DNA of 64,000 nt from Sinomonas notoginsengisoli (GCF_021554725.1 NZ_JAIZDP010000003.1:124001-188000); one strand, 5' to 3'. Positions 1 to 9,084 are shown, counted from the stretch's first letter. The notes: generated from the letters alone by a model not told the origin. Program-made: numbers and translations.

Positions 1-240
1 GGCTGGATCCAGAAGTCGGGCAACCGGGGGTTCATCAAGCTCGTCGCGGACGCTGAGCGGCGCATCCTGGTCGGCGCGACCTCGGCCGGCCCAGCGGGAG
101 GCGAAGTGCTCTCCATGCTCACCCTCGCGGTCCACGAGCGTACGCCGCTGGCCCGGCTGAGGGACATGGTCTACGCGTACCCCACGTTCCACCGGGCCAT
201 CGAGGACGCCGTCAAGAAGCTCCCGGAGGAGCTCACCTGA
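1..240 (+). CDS. Pyridine nucleotide-disulfide oxidoreductase, C-terminal fragment (partial)
   Basis: Only the last 79 codons are present; the gene enters from the left edge in frame 1 and stops at TGA 238-240. The fragment matches the dimerisation domain of the FAD/NAD(P)H disulfide reductase family (lipoamide dehydrogenase, mercuric and glutathione reductase): an ILVGATSAGPAGGEVL strand followed by the typical end AYPTFHRAIEDAVKKL. There is no terminal CC pair, which argues against a classical mercuric reductase. The FAD and active-site region lies outside the window, so the substrate cannot be named. It converges on catC with an 8-nt overlap of the two stop regions. Confidence 0.8.
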   Translation, partial: GWIQKSGNRGFIKLVADAERRILVGATSAGPAGGEVLSMLTLAVHERTPLARLRDMVYAYPTFHRAIEDAVKKLPEELT

Positions 241-511
241 TCGAGTTCGGGTGCTTCGCCAGCGGGGTGACCTTGATTTTCATGTAGGGGTACATGGGGA
301 AGCCCGAGAGGATCTCGTGGAGCTCGTCGTTGGACTCGACGTCGAACAGCGAGTGGTTCGCGTACTCGCCCACGATCCGCCAGATCCCGGCCATCTTCCC
401 CGAGCGCTGGAGGCCGCCCGAGTACTCCTTCTCGCGGGCTTGGAAGTCCGCGACCTGCTCGGGGGTGAGGTGGGGCGGGAACGTCACGTCCATGCGGGCC
501 ATGAACAGCAT
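233..511 (-). CDS. catC: Muconolactone Delta-isomerase
   Basis: The protein has 92 residues, the normal size for this small decameric enzyme, and begins MLFMARMDVTFPPHL, close to the family signature MLFxVxMxVxxP. It isomerises muconolactone to 3-oxoadipate enol-lactone in the ortho-cleavage (beta-ketoadipate) branch of catechol degradation in the cytoplasm. It lies 30 nt downstream of catB and is the last gene of a catR-catB-catC transcription unit. An AAGGAGAG ribosome-binding site precedes the chosen ATG. No catechol 1,2-dioxygenase (catA) is next to it, which is unusual because cat genes are often found as catRABC or catABC. Confidence 0.93.
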   Translation of the reverse strand: MLFMARMDVTFPPHLTPEQVADFQAREKEYSGGLQRSGKMAGIWRIVGEYANHSLFDVESNDELHEILSGFPMYPYMKIKVTPLAKHPNSIR

Positions 512-541
512 GTGGAGGCTCTCTCCTTCGGTGGGGTCGTG

Positions 542-1642
542 TCAGTCCTGGCGGTAGCGTGCGAGCTTGTCCTCGTCGATCACGGCGCCCACGCCCGCCG
601 TCTCGCGGACGCGGATCACGCCGTCGCGGATCACCAGCGGTTCGGCGAGCAGGTCGTCTGCCATGTCGAGGAAGTTGGAGAGCTCGCCGGCGCGGCGCTG
701 GCTCGCCTCGTGGGCGGCCCCGAACGTGACGGTCGCGAGGGAGCCGATTTGGGTGTCGATCTGGTTGCCCATGGTCACGTCCACACCGAGGCCGGTGCAG
801 AGCCCGAGGATCTCGGTGGCCTGGGTGAAGCCGCTGCGCGCAGTCTTGATGCAGATCGCGTTGCATCCGCCCGAGAGGAGCTCGCGGGAGACATCCCCGG
901 GGGTGGGGACGGACTCGTCCCCCACAATCGGGATGGCCGAGTGCTGCACAAGACGGCGGCGGCTGAGGGCCTCCGAGGCATCGCACGGCTCCTCGAGCGC
1001 GGTCAGGCCCATGCCCTCGGTGCGGCGCAGCACCTCGAGCGCCTCGTTGGCCGTCCAGCCGCGGTTGGCGTCGAGATAGATCTCCACCTCCTCGCCCAGG
1101 CCCTCGCGCAGCACGTGCACGGCCTCGACGTCGAGGCCCAGCGGGCGCCGGCCGGTCTTGAGCTTGAACGTGGTGATGCCGTACTGCTCGCGGAACCGCT
1201 GGGCCTCCTCGAGCAGCTCCGCAGCCGGGCGGAATCCGAGCATGTGGGAAACCCGCATGCCGTCCGCGTACCCGCCTAAGAGCTGGTGCACGGGTGTTCC
1301 GAGGGACTGGCCGATGAGGTCCCACAGGGCGATGTCGACTGCGCCCTTCGCGGTGTCATTGTGGATGGTCCGGCGCATGATCTGCTGGGCCTTCTCCCGG
1401 TCGAGGGGATCCAGCCCGGCCAGCTGCGGGCCGAAGATGTCCCGCACTACCGCGATGATCGAGGCTTGCGTCTCGCCGTACGTGTACGGGCGCGGAGGCG
1501 CGTCAGCGGTTCCCACGAGCCCCTCGTCGGTGTGGACCCGGATCAGTACGTGCTCCGCCGCGTGCACCTCGCCGCTCGCGAAGCGCAGCGGGTGGGTGTA
1601 GGGGATCGAATACGGGATGGCTTCGATGCGCTCAATCTTCAT
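542..1642 (-). CDS. catB: Muconate cycloisomerase (enolase superfamily)
   Basis: This 366-residue protein converts cis,cis-muconate to muconolactone. The mandelate-racemase/muconate-lactonising fold is clear: an N-terminal capping domain, then a barrel with the KxK motif in TTFKLKTGRR (second Lys is the base), metal ligands in YLDANRGW, LEEP and VGDES, and the second catalytic lysine in CIKTARSG. The start MKIERIEAIPYSIPY is the family start and overlaps the stop of the upstream LysR gene by 4 nt (ATGA), so translation is probably coupled. Longer upstream reading is antisense-like, proline/arginine-rich and not part of the protein. A chloromuconate cycloisomerase is possible, but the partner catC favours the plain muconate pathway. 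Confidence 0.92.
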   Translation of the reverse strand: MKIERIEAIPYSIPYTHPLRFASGEVHAAEHVLIRVHTDEGLVGTADAPPRPYTYGETQASIIAVVRDIFGPQLAGLDPLDREKAQQIMRRTIHNDTAKGAVDIALWDLIGQSLGTPVHQLLGGYADGMRVSHMLGFRPAAELLEEAQRFREQYGITTFKLKTGRRPLGLDVEAVHVLREGLGEEVEIYLDANRGWTANEALEVLRRTEGMGLTALEEPCDASEALSRRRLVQHSAIPIVGDESVPTPGDVSRELLSGGCNAICIKTARSGFTQATEILGLCTGLGVDVTMGNQIDTQIGSLATVTFGAAHEASQRRAGELSNFLDMADDLLAEPLVIRDGVIRVRETAGVGAVIDEDKLARYRQD

Positions 1643-2628
1643 GCGCGGTCTCCTAGGTGGGGTGCGGCAACGGGTGCGGTGCGGACGACGGCGCGTGGTG
1701 AGGTCTCGCCGTCGTCCGCGGGTTGGGCGGTGGGCTCGGGTCGGGCGGGCCCGGGAGCAGGCACGGTGTCGAAGAGCGTCAGGAAGCGGCGGACGAGGGG
1801 GGTCTTCTCGCCTCCGCGCCAGGCGACGGCGAGGTCCACCGAGGGCGCGCTGCGCACTGGCCTGAAGGAGATGCCCTCGAACGCGAAGCGATGCGTGGTC
1901 ATGGGAACGAGGCCGATGCCCATCCCCGCCGCGACAAGGGCCAGGAGCGTCGAGGTCTCGGCCGCCTCCTGGACGACCTTGGGGATGAAACCCTCGCGGC
2001 GGCACGCGTCGCGGAAGATCCGGGTCACCACTGACTGGGCGGGATAGCCCACGAACGGTTCCCCCGCGAGCTCCGCCAGGTCCAGTTGGGCGTGCTGCGC
2101 CCACGGCGACTCGGCGGGAAGTGCGGCCACGAGGCGGTCCTGCTCGAGGTAGACGAGCTCGATGTCCGGCGAGTTGACTGGTGGCCGCAGGACGGCGACG
2201 TCGAGCCTGCCCTCCTCGAGGTCCACCACCATCTGCGGGGTGAGCATCTCACCGCGCACCGTGAGCTTCAGGCCCGGCATCTCGCTGCGGACCCTCTGCA
2301 CGAGCGGGGGCAGGAGGCGGTAGGTGGCCGAGCCCGCGAGTCCCACACGGAGTACGCCCGAGGCGCCCGCCCCGACCTGTGCCACGTCCGACTCGAGCTC
2401 TTCGAGGTCCTGGAGGATGCGCCGACCGCGCTCGAGGAGGAGTTCGCCTGCCGGGGTCAGTTCGACTTTACGCGTGGTCCGCTCGAACAGCGGGGTGCCA
2501 AGCTGTTCCTCGAGCTGCTTGATCTGCTGGGACAGGGGCGGCTGGGCCATATGGAGGCGTTGGGCGGCGCGCCCGAAGTGGCGCTCCTCGGCGACGGCGA
2601 CAAAATATCGCAGGTGTCGTGTCTCCAT
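1639..2628 (-). CDS. catR: LysR-family regulator of the muconate genes
   Basis: This is a 329-residue LysR-type activator. Residues 1-60 form the winged helix-turn-helix (METRHLRYFVAVAEERHFGRAAQRLHMAQPPLSQQIKQLE), very close to CatM/BenM/CatR, and the rest is the PBP2-type effector domain, expected to sense cis,cis-muconate. The last about 35 residues are a polar, Ala/Pro-rich tail beyond the usual length of about 300. It is unusual in being co-directional with, and 4 nt overlapping, its target catB rather than divergent from it, so it probably autoregulates the whole catRBC operon. Assignment to CatR rests on context and N-terminal similarity. Confidence 0.85.
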   Translation of the reverse strand: METRHLRYFVAVAEERHFGRAAQRLHMAQPPLSQQIKQLEEQLGTPLFERTTRKVELTPAGELLLERGRRILQDLEELESDVAQVGAGASGVLRVGLAGSATYRLLPPLVQRVRSEMPGLKLTVRGEMLTPQMVVDLEEGRLDVAVLRPPVNSPDIELVYLEQDRLVAALPAESPWAQHAQLDLAELAGEPFVGYPAQSVVTRIFRDACRREGFIPKVVQEAAETSTLLALVAAGMGIGLVPMTTHRFAFEGISFRPVRSAPSVDLAVAWRGGEKTPLVRRFLTLFDTVPAPGPARPEPTAQPADDGETSPRAVVRTAPVAAPHLGDRA

Positions 2629-2642
2629 GGTGACCAGCGTAG

Positions 2643-2689
2643 GTCCGAAGATTAGGTTGAGGAAATATGCATTAGACCATTATTCGGAC
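2643..2689. promoter_or_regulatory. Candidate promoter/operator region of catRBC
   Basis: This AT-rich gap upstream of catR holds a 7-bp inverted repeat, GTCCGAA at 2643-2649 and TTCGGAC at 2683-2689, flanking an ATGCAT palindrome. The gap is the only place the catRBC promoter can sit. The wide arm spacing (33 bp) is larger than a classical LysR T-N11-A box, so the binding-site reading is tentative. Confidence 0.35.
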
Positions 2690-2699
2690 TTTTTGAGTC

Positions 2700-3329
2700 T
2701 TATTGAAGCCTGAGAAGAATCTGCCACAGGCCCACGATCACGAGCGGTCCGAAGAGCGCTCCTGCGATGACCTGGGCGACAGTGTGGGCGCGCAGCGCCA
2801 CGCGCGCCCAGCCGACCGCCGGCACGACGAACAGCAGTGGCCACCACGCCGCGCCGAACAGGAAGAGCATGGCGACCGCCGCCGTTGAGACGGAGGCGGC
2901 GTGCCCGCTGACCTTCCACCAGAGGCTCACGCCCGCCAGGACCGCGATCCCCGCGATGAGCGCGCCCACCATCGCGACGACGGAGGGCGGGGCGCCAAGG
3001 ACAACGAGCAGGACGAGGCCGGCCAGGACGCACACAATGGACATCGCGAGCACGGGCGCGCGCTGGGACCGCTCGCTCACATGATGGTCCACGACCTTCC
3101 CGGCGCGCACGAGCCCGAGGAGGATCGCGAACGGCAGCACGCACGTGAACAGGGCCGCAATCGCGCCGAACCACCACGTCCCCGGCCAGCCCGGGCTCCC
3201 GCCCGGGCTCAGCAGCAGTGCGGCCCCCACCGTGAAGGGCGGCTGGAACACCTCGCTGAGCACACGGGCGACCACCGCGGGCCGCCCCTGCTGGGACGCT
3301 GCAGTCGCGGGGCGAGGACGGCTCAGCAC
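2700..3329 (-). CDS. PAP2-superfamily membrane phosphatase
   Basis: This is a 209-residue integral membrane protein with about six hydrophobic segments. Near the C terminus it carries remnants of the acid-phosphatase/PAP2 signature: K(V)SGHAAS (SGH motif) and RVALRAHTVAQVIAGALFG (the R-x5-H motif, here R-A-L-R-A-H). This family dephosphorylates lipid or isoprenoid phosphates at the membrane. The protein begins at a GTG codon with only a weak ribosome-binding site, so the start is uncertain. It faces away from the ferritin gene, sharing a 168-nt divergent promoter region. The substrate is unknown. Confidence 0.75.
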   Translation of the reverse strand: MLSRPRPATAASQQGRPAVVARVLSEVFQPPFTVGAALLLSPGGSPGWPGTWWFGAIAALFTCVLPFAILLGLVRAGKVVDHHVSERSQRAPVLAMSIVCVLAGLVLLVVLGAPPSVVAMVGALIAGIAVLAGVSLWWKVSGHAASVSTAAVAMLFLFGAAWWPLLFVVPAVGWARVALRAHTVAQVIAGALFGPLVIVGLWQILLRLQ

Positions 3330-3497
3330 GGTTCCAGTGTTTCACGGCGGAGCCGTCGTGCGTTCGCGCGCCGTTCCCGCCGCCGTGGGTCGCCGAGCGC
3401 CGGTCGACTGCTGAGTTTCCTCGTGGCGCTGGCGGTCAGACAACGAAAAGAGCGCTGGACCATTGACCAGCAGGGCGCGAGTACCGATGGTAGCGGC

Positions 3498-4022
3498 ATG
3501 GGATTCAACGACATGCTCGGCGAGCAGATCGCCAACGAATTCACTGCCTCGCACCAGTACATCGCCGTCGCCGTCTGGTATGCGGATCGTGACCTGCCGC
3601 GTCTTGCGGCACACTTCTACCGCCAGTCGCTCGAAGAGCGGAACCACGCCATGATGATGGTCCAATACATGCTGGACCGGGACCTCCCTGTTCACATCCC
3701 GGCCGTCGGAGAGGTCCGCAACGACTTCGGCGACGCCACCGAACCCCTCACCCTGGCCCTGGCTCAGGAGGAGGAGGTCACGACCCGGATCAAGGACCTC
3801 TTCCGGGCCGCGAGAGCCGAGGAGGACGCGCTCGGGGAACAGTTCATGCTCTGGTTCCTCAAGGAGCAGGTCGAAGAAGTTGCGTCCATGGCCACGCTCC
3901 TGAACGTAGCCCGCAGGGCCGAGAACAACCTCTTCGACCTCGAGAACTATGTTGCCCGCGAAGCGATCGGAGACCACGGCCGAGACCCCAACGCCCCCAG
4001 TGCTGCAGGCGGAACCCTCTGA
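3498..4022 (+). CDS. Ferritin (iron storage)
   Basis: This 174-residue four-helix-bundle protein of the bacterial non-haem ferritin family starts MGFNDMLGEQIANEFTASHQYIAVAVWYADRDLP. Ferroxidase ligands are visible: Glu in NEFTASHQY, Glu and His in LEERNHAMMM, the glutamates of QEEEVTTRI and the Glu/Gln in WFLKEQVEE. It stores iron as ferric mineral in the cytoplasm and limits Fenton chemistry. The frame stays open upstream, but the ATG at 3498 gives the correct family N terminus. The last about 20 residues form a polar tail. It converges on bkdC with a 6-nt gap between the two stop codons. Confidence 0.9.
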   Translation: MGFNDMLGEQIANEFTASHQYIAVAVWYADRDLPRLAAHFYRQSLEERNHAMMMVQYMLDRDLPVHIPAVGEVRNDFGDATEPLTLALAQEEEVTTRIKDLFRAARAEEDALGEQFMLWFLKEQVEEVASMATLLNVARRAENNLFDLENYVAREAIGDHGRDPNAPSAAGGTL

Positions 4023-4028
4023 AGGGAC

Positions 4029-5465
4029 TCAGTCCAGCAGCAGCGCCGGCTCCTCCATGATGGCGGCGACGTCCGCCATGAAGCGCGCGGAGAGGTCGCC
4101 GTCGACCACCCGGTGATCGAAAGAGCCGCCGAGGGTCGTGATCCAGCGCGGGATGACTTCGCCTGAGACGACCCACGGCTTCTGCTTGATGGTGCCGAAC
4201 GCGACGATTGCCACCTCGCCCGGGTTGATGATCGGCGTGCCGATGTCGATCCCGAGTGCGCCGATGTTCGTGATCGTCATGGTGCCGCCGGTCATGTCCG
4301 CGGGCCTGGTCTTGCCGGCGCGGGCCGTGGAAGCGAGTTCGTTGAGCGCGATGGCCAACTCCTTGAGGGAGAGGTCCTGGGCATCCTTGATGTTGGGCAC
4401 GAGCAGGCCCCTCGGCGTCGCGGCCGCAATGCCGAGGTTCATGAAGTGCTTGATGTGGATCTCGTCCCCGCCCGGGGCAGTGACCCATTCCGAGTTGACG
4501 CTCGGGTTCCGCGCCGCCGCCCAGATCACGGCCTTGGCGAGGATGAGCAGGGGCGAGACCTTCACGCCCTCGAAGTCGCGGGACTTCTTGAGCCGCTGGA
4601 CGAACTCCATCGTCCTCGACGCGTCCACATCCACGAAGATGCTCACGTGCGGCGCGCTGAACGCCGAGTCCACCATGGCCTTCGCGGTCGCTTTGCGCAC
4701 ACCGCGCACCGGGATGACCTCGATGTGCTGCTCCTGATGGGCCCGGTCGTGGGTCCAGAACTTGCGGGCACCGTCCTGCTCGCGCTCGCGCTGCGCCTGG
4801 TACGACTCGAGGTCCGCCCGCGTCACCTCGCCCCGGGCCCCCGTGGCGGGGACCTCCGCGAGATTGACGCCGAGTTCCTTCGCGATGCGGCGCACGGGCG
4901 GCTTCGCCAGCACGCGCGCCAGGAGTCCGACGACGGCGTTGCCCGACGGAGCGGGTTCGGTCGCCACGGGTTGGGGAGCCTCGCCAGGGGCAGGAGCGGG
5001 CGCCGGTGCCTTAGCGGGCGCGGGTGCGGCTGCCTTCCTGGGGCGGCGCTTGACGGCATCGGCCTTCGGGCCCGATCCGACGAGAGGCCCGCTCTCGACA
5101 CCCGGCTCCTGCATCACCGGCACCGGGGCCTCGGCATCTGCGGCGACGGGAGCGGAAGGCGAGGTCGGGGCGCCGGAAGGTGCGGCCGCGCCGTCGTGCG
5201 GTGCGCCCGCCGCCTCACCGATCGTGATGATCGGAGTCCCCACCTCGATGGTCTGGTGCTCAGGGGCCAGAAGTTCCACGACCATGCCCGCATAGGGGCT
5301 CGGGAGCTCGACGAGGCTCTTGGCGGTCTCGATCTCGCACAGGACGTCATTGATCGCGACGGTCTGGCCCGGCTGGACCTTCCACGAGACGATCTCGGCC
5401 TCGGTGAGGCCCTCGCCAACGTCGGGGAGGGTGAAGGTCTGCGGTGTCGCTGGCTGCTGCGTCAC
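4029..5465 (-). CDS. bkdC: Branched-chain 2-oxoacid dehydrogenase E2 (dihydrolipoyl acyltransferase)
   Basis: This is a 478-residue E2 component. Residues about 11-85 form one lipoyl domain with the lipoylated lysine in EIETAKS (Lys49). A long Ala/Pro linker follows (about 90-185), then a peripheral subunit-binding domain ([17 protein letters not shown], about 190-225) and the catalytic acyltransferase domain ending in [10 protein letters not shown] with active-site His451. It transfers the acyl group from E1 to CoA in the degradation of Val/Leu/Ile or supply of branched fatty-acid primers. It is the last gene of bkdA-bkdB-bkdC, 9 nt after bkdB. No E3 gene adjoins it. A pyruvate dehydrogenase role is less likely because actinobacteria normally use AceE. 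Confidence 0.9.
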   Translation of the reverse strand: MTQQPATPQTFTLPDVGEGLTEAEIVSWKVQPGQTVAINDVLCEIETAKSLVELPSPYAGMVVELLAPEHQTIEVGTPIITIGEAAGAPHDGAAAPSGAPTSPSAPVAADAEAPVPVMQEPGVESGPLVGSGPKADAVKRRPRKAAAPAPAKAPAPAPAPGEAPQPVATEPAPSGNAVVGLLARVLAKPPVRRIAKELGVNLAEVPATGARGEVTRADLESYQAQREREQDGARKFWTHDRAHQEQHIEVIPVRGVRKATAKAMVDSAFSAPHVSIFVDVDASRTMEFVQRLKKSRDFEGVKVSPLLILAKAVIWAAARNPSVNSEWVTAPGGDEIHIKHFMNLGIAAATPRGLLVPNIKDAQDLSLKELAIALNELASTARAGKTRPADMTGGTMTITNIGALGIDIGTPIINPGEVAIVAFGTIKQKPWVVSGEVIPRWITTLGGSFDHRVVDGDLSARFMADVAAIMEEPALLLD

Positions 5466-5474
5466 GGGCTGCTC

Positions 5475-6455
5475 CTAGTACGCGAAGGCGCGGTCGAGGG
5501 CTTCGAGAATGCGGTCGATGTCCGGGAGGTACTGGCCCTCGACCTTCGCCACGGGGTAGGGCATGTGGAACCCGCCGACGCGGATCACAGGCGCCTCGAG
5601 TGAGAGAAACGCCCTCTCGGAGACGCGGGAGGCGATCTCGCCGCCGATCCCGCCGAAGGTCGGCGCCTCGTGGGCGATCACGAGGCGGCCTGTCTTCGTC
5701 ACCGAGGCGACCACCGCGTCGAAGTCGATGGGGGAGATCGAGCGCAGGTCGAGGACCTCGACGCTCCGGCCGTCCTGGGCGGACGCCTCTGCCGAGGCGA
5801 GGGCCACGGGCACGAGGGGGCCGTAGGCGACGATGGTCGCGTCCGTCCCCTCGCGGACCACGTGGGCACGGAACGGGTCCCCGCTCGCGCCAGGGTCCTC
5901 GGTATTGACCTCGCCCTTGAGCCAGTAGCGCCGCTTGGGCTCGAACACGATGACGGGGTCCTCGCAGGCGATCGCCTGCTGGGTCATCCAATACGCGTCA
6001 TGCGCATTGGACGGGGTGATGATGCGCAGTCCCGCCGTGTGGGCGAACAGGGCCTCCGGCGACTCCGAGTGGTGCTCAATCGAGCCGATCCCACCGCCGT
6101 ACGGGATACGGATGGTCACGGGGACGGTGAGCTGGCCGTTGCTGCGGGCGTGCAGCTTGGCAAGCTGAGTCGTGATCTGGTTGAAGCCCGGGAACACGAA
6201 GCCGTCGAACTGGATCTCGGCGACCGGGCGGTAGCCGCGCAGCGACAGGCCGACGCTCGTGCCGATGATCCCCGATTCGGCCAGGGGGCTGTCGACGACC
6301 CGATCACCGCCGAACTGCGACTTGAGGCCTTCGGTCACGCGGTAGACGCCGCCGAGGGTGCCGATGTCCTCGCCCATGAGCAGGACGCTCTCGTCCTGCT
6401 CAAGGGCTGCACGCAGGCCCTCGTTGATCGCCTTGGCGATGGTCATCGTTGGCAT
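5475..6455 (-). CDS. bkdB: Branched-chain 2-oxoacid dehydrogenase E1 beta subunit
   Basis: This 326-residue transketolase-like subunit has the family hallmarks MTIAKAINEGLRAALEQDESVLLMGEDIGTLGGVYRVTEGL, then AESGIIGTSVGLSLRGYRPVAEIQFDGF and IEHHSESPEALFAHTAGL, followed by the C-terminal transketolase domain. It pairs with the alpha subunit to decarboxylate 2-oxo acids with thiamine diphosphate. The start MPTMTIAK is chosen because its ATG shares one base with the TGA of bkdA (TGATG), a standard coupling. Longer reading adds an arginine-rich segment that is bkdA in another frame. Confidence 0.92.
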   Translation of the reverse strand: MPTMTIAKAINEGLRAALEQDESVLLMGEDIGTLGGVYRVTEGLKSQFGGDRVVDSPLAESGIIGTSVGLSLRGYRPVAEIQFDGFVFPGFNQITTQLAKLHARSNGQLTVPVTIRIPYGGGIGSIEHHSESPEALFAHTAGLRIITPSNAHDAYWMTQQAIACEDPVIVFEPKRRYWLKGEVNTEDPGASGDPFRAHVVREGTDATIVAYGPLVPVALASAEASAQDGRSVEVLDLRSISPIDFDAVVASVTKTGRLVIAHEAPTFGGIGGEIASRVSERAFLSLEAPVIRVGGFHMPYPVAKVEGQYLPDIDRILEALDRAFAY

Positions 6456-7708
6456 CAGCGGCCGCCTTCCGTGGTCTGCTGCACGGCCGGCTGGTCCGCG
6501 AAGCCGGCCTGGTACTCGCGGTGCCATGCGAGCTCCTCGGCGACAAGCGGGTGCGCTTCGGCATAGACATGCGCGAAGGCTTCCTGCATATCCGGGGAGG
6601 CGAAGTCCAGGATGTCGTGGCGTGCCTGGCTGGCGAGCGCGTCGCCGTCCGCGGCAACCTGGGCGAAGAAGGCTTCGTCGGCGATGCCCTCGGCGCGGAG
6701 GTACTTTTCGAACCGGGCTACGGGGTCCTTCGCAGCCCAGGACTTCTCCTCATCGCTGAGGCGGTACTTCGTCGGGTCGTCCGCGGTGGTATGGGCACCG
6801 AGCCGGTAGGTGAAGGCCTCGATCAGTACGGGCCCCTTGCCGTTCCGAGCGCGTGCCAGCGCCCACTGCGTCACGGCGTGGACGGCGAGGACGTCGTTGC
6901 CGTCAACCCGCACGCCAGGGAAGCCGTAGCCCTTGGCCCGATTGAACAGCGGGACGCGGGACTGCACCTCGGCGGGAACCGAGATGGCCCACTGGTTGTT
7001 CTGGCAGAAGAAGACGATCGGGGCCTTGAAGCTCGCGGCGAAGACCATGGACTCGTGGATGTCGCCCTCAGAGCTTGCCCCGTCGCCGAAGTACGCCACG
7101 ACGGCGGCGGGATCCACCGCGGCCTGGCCGCGGGAGGTGCCGTCCGCGGCGCCCTTGGCCGCTGCACGGGCCGCATCGCGCTGGATACCCATCGCGTACC
7201 CGACAGCGTGCGGAACCTGGGCTGCGAGCACCATGGTGTAGAGGTGGAAGCCCGTGGCCCGCGGGTCCCAGCCGCCGTTCGAGAGGCCACGGAACAGGCG
7301 CAGGAGCTCGGCGAGGTCCACCCCGCGGGTCAGCGCCACACCGTGCTCGCGGTAGGACGGGAAGATGTAGTCCTGGGCCCGGGTTGCGCTGCCGGAGCCG
7401 ATCTGTGCCCCCTCCTGGCCCCGAAGGGGGACCCACAGGGCGAGCTGACCCTGCCGCTGGAGGGCGGTGGCCTCGGCGTCGAAGCGCCGGATCATCGCCA
7501 TGTCGCGGTACATGCCGAGCAGGGCATCTGGGCCGAGCTCGCCGATTAGCCCGGCGAGCTTCGAGTCGGACCGGAAGCGGCCCTCCTCGTCCAGAAGCTG
7601 GATCATCTCGCCGTGGCCCTCTGTGCCTTCATGGGCGTGCGTCTCGAGCTCGAGCCAGAGCTCATCGGGGATGTCGCTGAACTCGGTAGTGGGCAATTCG
7701 ACTCCCAT
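6455..7708 (-). CDS. bkdA: Branched-chain 2-oxoacid dehydrogenase E1 alpha subunit
   Basis: This is a 417-residue thiamine diphosphate-dependent subunit. The ThDP/Mg motif is FGDGASSEGDIHESM...QNNQWAIS, and the phosphorylation-loop region YRLGAHTTADDPTKY is conserved. The start at MGVELPTTEF is supported by a strong AGGAGGCGG sequence just upstream of the ATG. A longer reading to 7795 would add an uncharacteristic Gly/Arg-rich leader. It is the first gene of the bkdABC operon. The 192-nt region between it and the aminotransferase must carry the promoter and contains an inverted repeat at 7798-7815. Confidence 0.92.
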   Translation of the reverse strand: MGVELPTTEFSDIPDELWLELETHAHEGTEGHGEMIQLLDEEGRFRSDSKLAGLIGELGPDALLGMYRDMAMIRRFDAEATALQRQGQLALWVPLRGQEGAQIGSGSATRAQDYIFPSYREHGVALTRGVDLAELLRLFRGLSNGGWDPRATGFHLYTMVLAAQVPHAVGYAMGIQRDAARAAAKGAADGTSRGQAAVDPAAVVAYFGDGASSEGDIHESMVFAASFKAPIVFFCQNNQWAISVPAEVQSRVPLFNRAKGYGFPGVRVDGNDVLAVHAVTQWALARARNGKGPVLIEAFTYRLGAHTTADDPTKYRLSDEEKSWAAKDPVARFEKYLRAEGIADEAFFAQVAADGDALASQARHDILDFASPDMQEAFAHVYAEAHPLVAEELAWHREYQAGFADQPAVQQTTEGGR

Positions 7709-7797
7709 ACCGCCTCCTCGCCTGCCGTCTGATGACCAGCCCGGGGGGAGCCGGGCGGGGCCCGCAGCTTCTGCCGCGTCTTCTGGGAAGGGCATTG

Positions 7798-7815
7798 CCG
7801 AAGTATTCCCTTCGG
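7798..7815. promoter_or_regulatory. Inverted repeat CCGAAG-N6-CTTCGG upstream of bkdA
   Basis: A perfect 6-bp inverted repeat with a 6-nt AT-containing spacer (TATTCC) lies about 90 bp before the bkdA start. It could be an operator for a regulator of branched-chain amino acid use, or a small hairpin in the leader. No regulator gene adjoins it. Confidence 0.4.
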
Positions 7816-7900
7816 AGCATTCATTCCAGATACAGCATATAGGCGGCGGCCCAGAGTTACTCTACCCAGTGATCCCGGACCACCGCGAAGTCGATTCCTT

Positions 7901-9052
7901 CTAGGAAGCCTGTGAGACCTTTGTGAAGGACCTACAGAGCTCGAGGAAGCGGGTGTTCGCCTCGGTCTCCCCGATGCTCACGCGCACGCCCTCAGCCCCG
8001 AAGGCGCGGACGGACAGGGCCCGGGCGGCTGCCTGCACGGCGAACTCCGGTGTCGACTCGCCCAGTGCGAGCCAGACGAAGTTGCCCTGTGCATCCGGGA
8101 CGTCCCAGCCGAGGTCTCGGAGACCAGCCGTGACGCGATCCCGCTCGTCGACGAGCGTTTGTACCCTTCCTACAACGGCCTCGTAGTTCTCGAGCGAGGC
8201 GATGGCCGCGCTCTCGGCGACGGAGGACACGGCAAACGGGACAGCGGCGACGCGCAGGTACTGGGTCACGTCCGCGTGGGACACCGAGTAGCCGACGCGC
8301 AGGTTCGCGAGGCCGTGGGCCTTGGAGAACGTCCTCAGGACGGCAACGTTCGGGTACTTGCGGTAGAGCTCGATCCCGTCCACGGCCTCCGGGTCGCGGA
8401 CGAACTCCTGGTAGGCCTCATCGATGACAACGAGGACATTGCCTGGGACCGATTGGATGAAGCGCTCGGTCTCCTCGCGGCGCAGGGCGGGCCCGGTGGG
8501 GTTGTTCGGCGTGCACAAGAGGATCACGCGGGTGCGATCCGTGACCTCCGCGGCCATCGAGTCGAGGTCGTGCCGGCCGTCGGGCAGGACGGGGACCTGG
8601 ATGCTCTTGGCGCCCGCGAGCCCCACCGAGATCGGGTAGGCCTCGAAGGACCTCCATGCATAGACCACCTCGTCCTGCGTGCCATCGTCCTGCTGGCCGG
8701 CGAAGGCCGCGAGGATCTGATTCAGGGCGCCGAGGCTGCCCCCGCCGGTGACGATGTCGTCCGCCGGGACGCCGAGGAAGCCTGCCAGTGCGTTCCGCAA
8801 CCGGGTGGCCACCGCATCCGGGTATCGGTTGATGCGCGACTCGTGGACGATCGCGTCGGTCACGGCCTGAAGCGGCGCGAGCGGGTTCTCGTTTGAGGAC
8901 AGCTTGTAGCTCGTCAGGCCCTCCACGGGTGCAGGTGGGCGTCCGGCGACGTACTTGGGGAGCCGGTCCATCACGGGTCGAGGGGTGACGCCCGTGGTCC
9001 CGGCTTCGACGGCGGGCGTGGTGCCGTCCTGCTCGTTCAGCGGTGAAGTCAT
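7901..9052 (-). CDS. Histidinol-phosphate/aromatic amino acid aminotransferase (PLP fold type I)
   Basis: This 383-residue protein belongs to the HisC/Pat family. It has YKLSSNENPLAPL near residue 50, the PLP ligands in TPNNPTG (about 182-188) and DEAYQEF (Asp211), and the Schiff-base lysine in TFSKAHGLANLRVGY (Lys244). In actinobacteria such stand-alone copies outside the his operon usually act as phenylalanine/aromatic aminotransferases (Pat), so that is the preferred role, but HisC activity cannot be excluded. It lies upstream of bkdABC on the same strand with a 192-nt gap, and is divergent from the holin-like gene with a 32-nt gap between start codons. Confidence 0.85.
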   Translation of the reverse strand: MTSPLNEQDGTTPAVEAGTTGVTPRPVMDRLPKYVAGRPPAPVEGLTSYKLSSNENPLAPLQAVTDAIVHESRINRYPDAVATRLRNALAGFLGVPADDIVTGGGSLGALNQILAAFAGQQDDGTQDEVVYAWRSFEAYPISVGLAGAKSIQVPVLPDGRHDLDSMAAEVTDRTRVILLCTPNNPTGPALRREETERFIQSVPGNVLVVIDEAYQEFVRDPEAVDGIELYRKYPNVAVLRTFSKAHGLANLRVGYSVSHADVTQYLRVAAVPFAVSSVAESAAIASLENYEAVVGRVQTLVDERDRVTAGLRDLGWDVPDAQGNFVWLALGESTPEFAVQAAARALSVRAFGAEGVRVSIGETEANTRFLELCRSFTKVSQAS

Positions 9053-9084
9053 GCCATACAGCGTAGCCGTGGGAGTATGGGCGC

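Noticed and set aside
251-1279. Long plus-strand open frame opposite catB and catC (342 codons)
   Set aside because: It is the mirror of a well-conserved enzyme in GC-rich DNA; the protein is Glu/Gly/His/Arg-rich without any domain.
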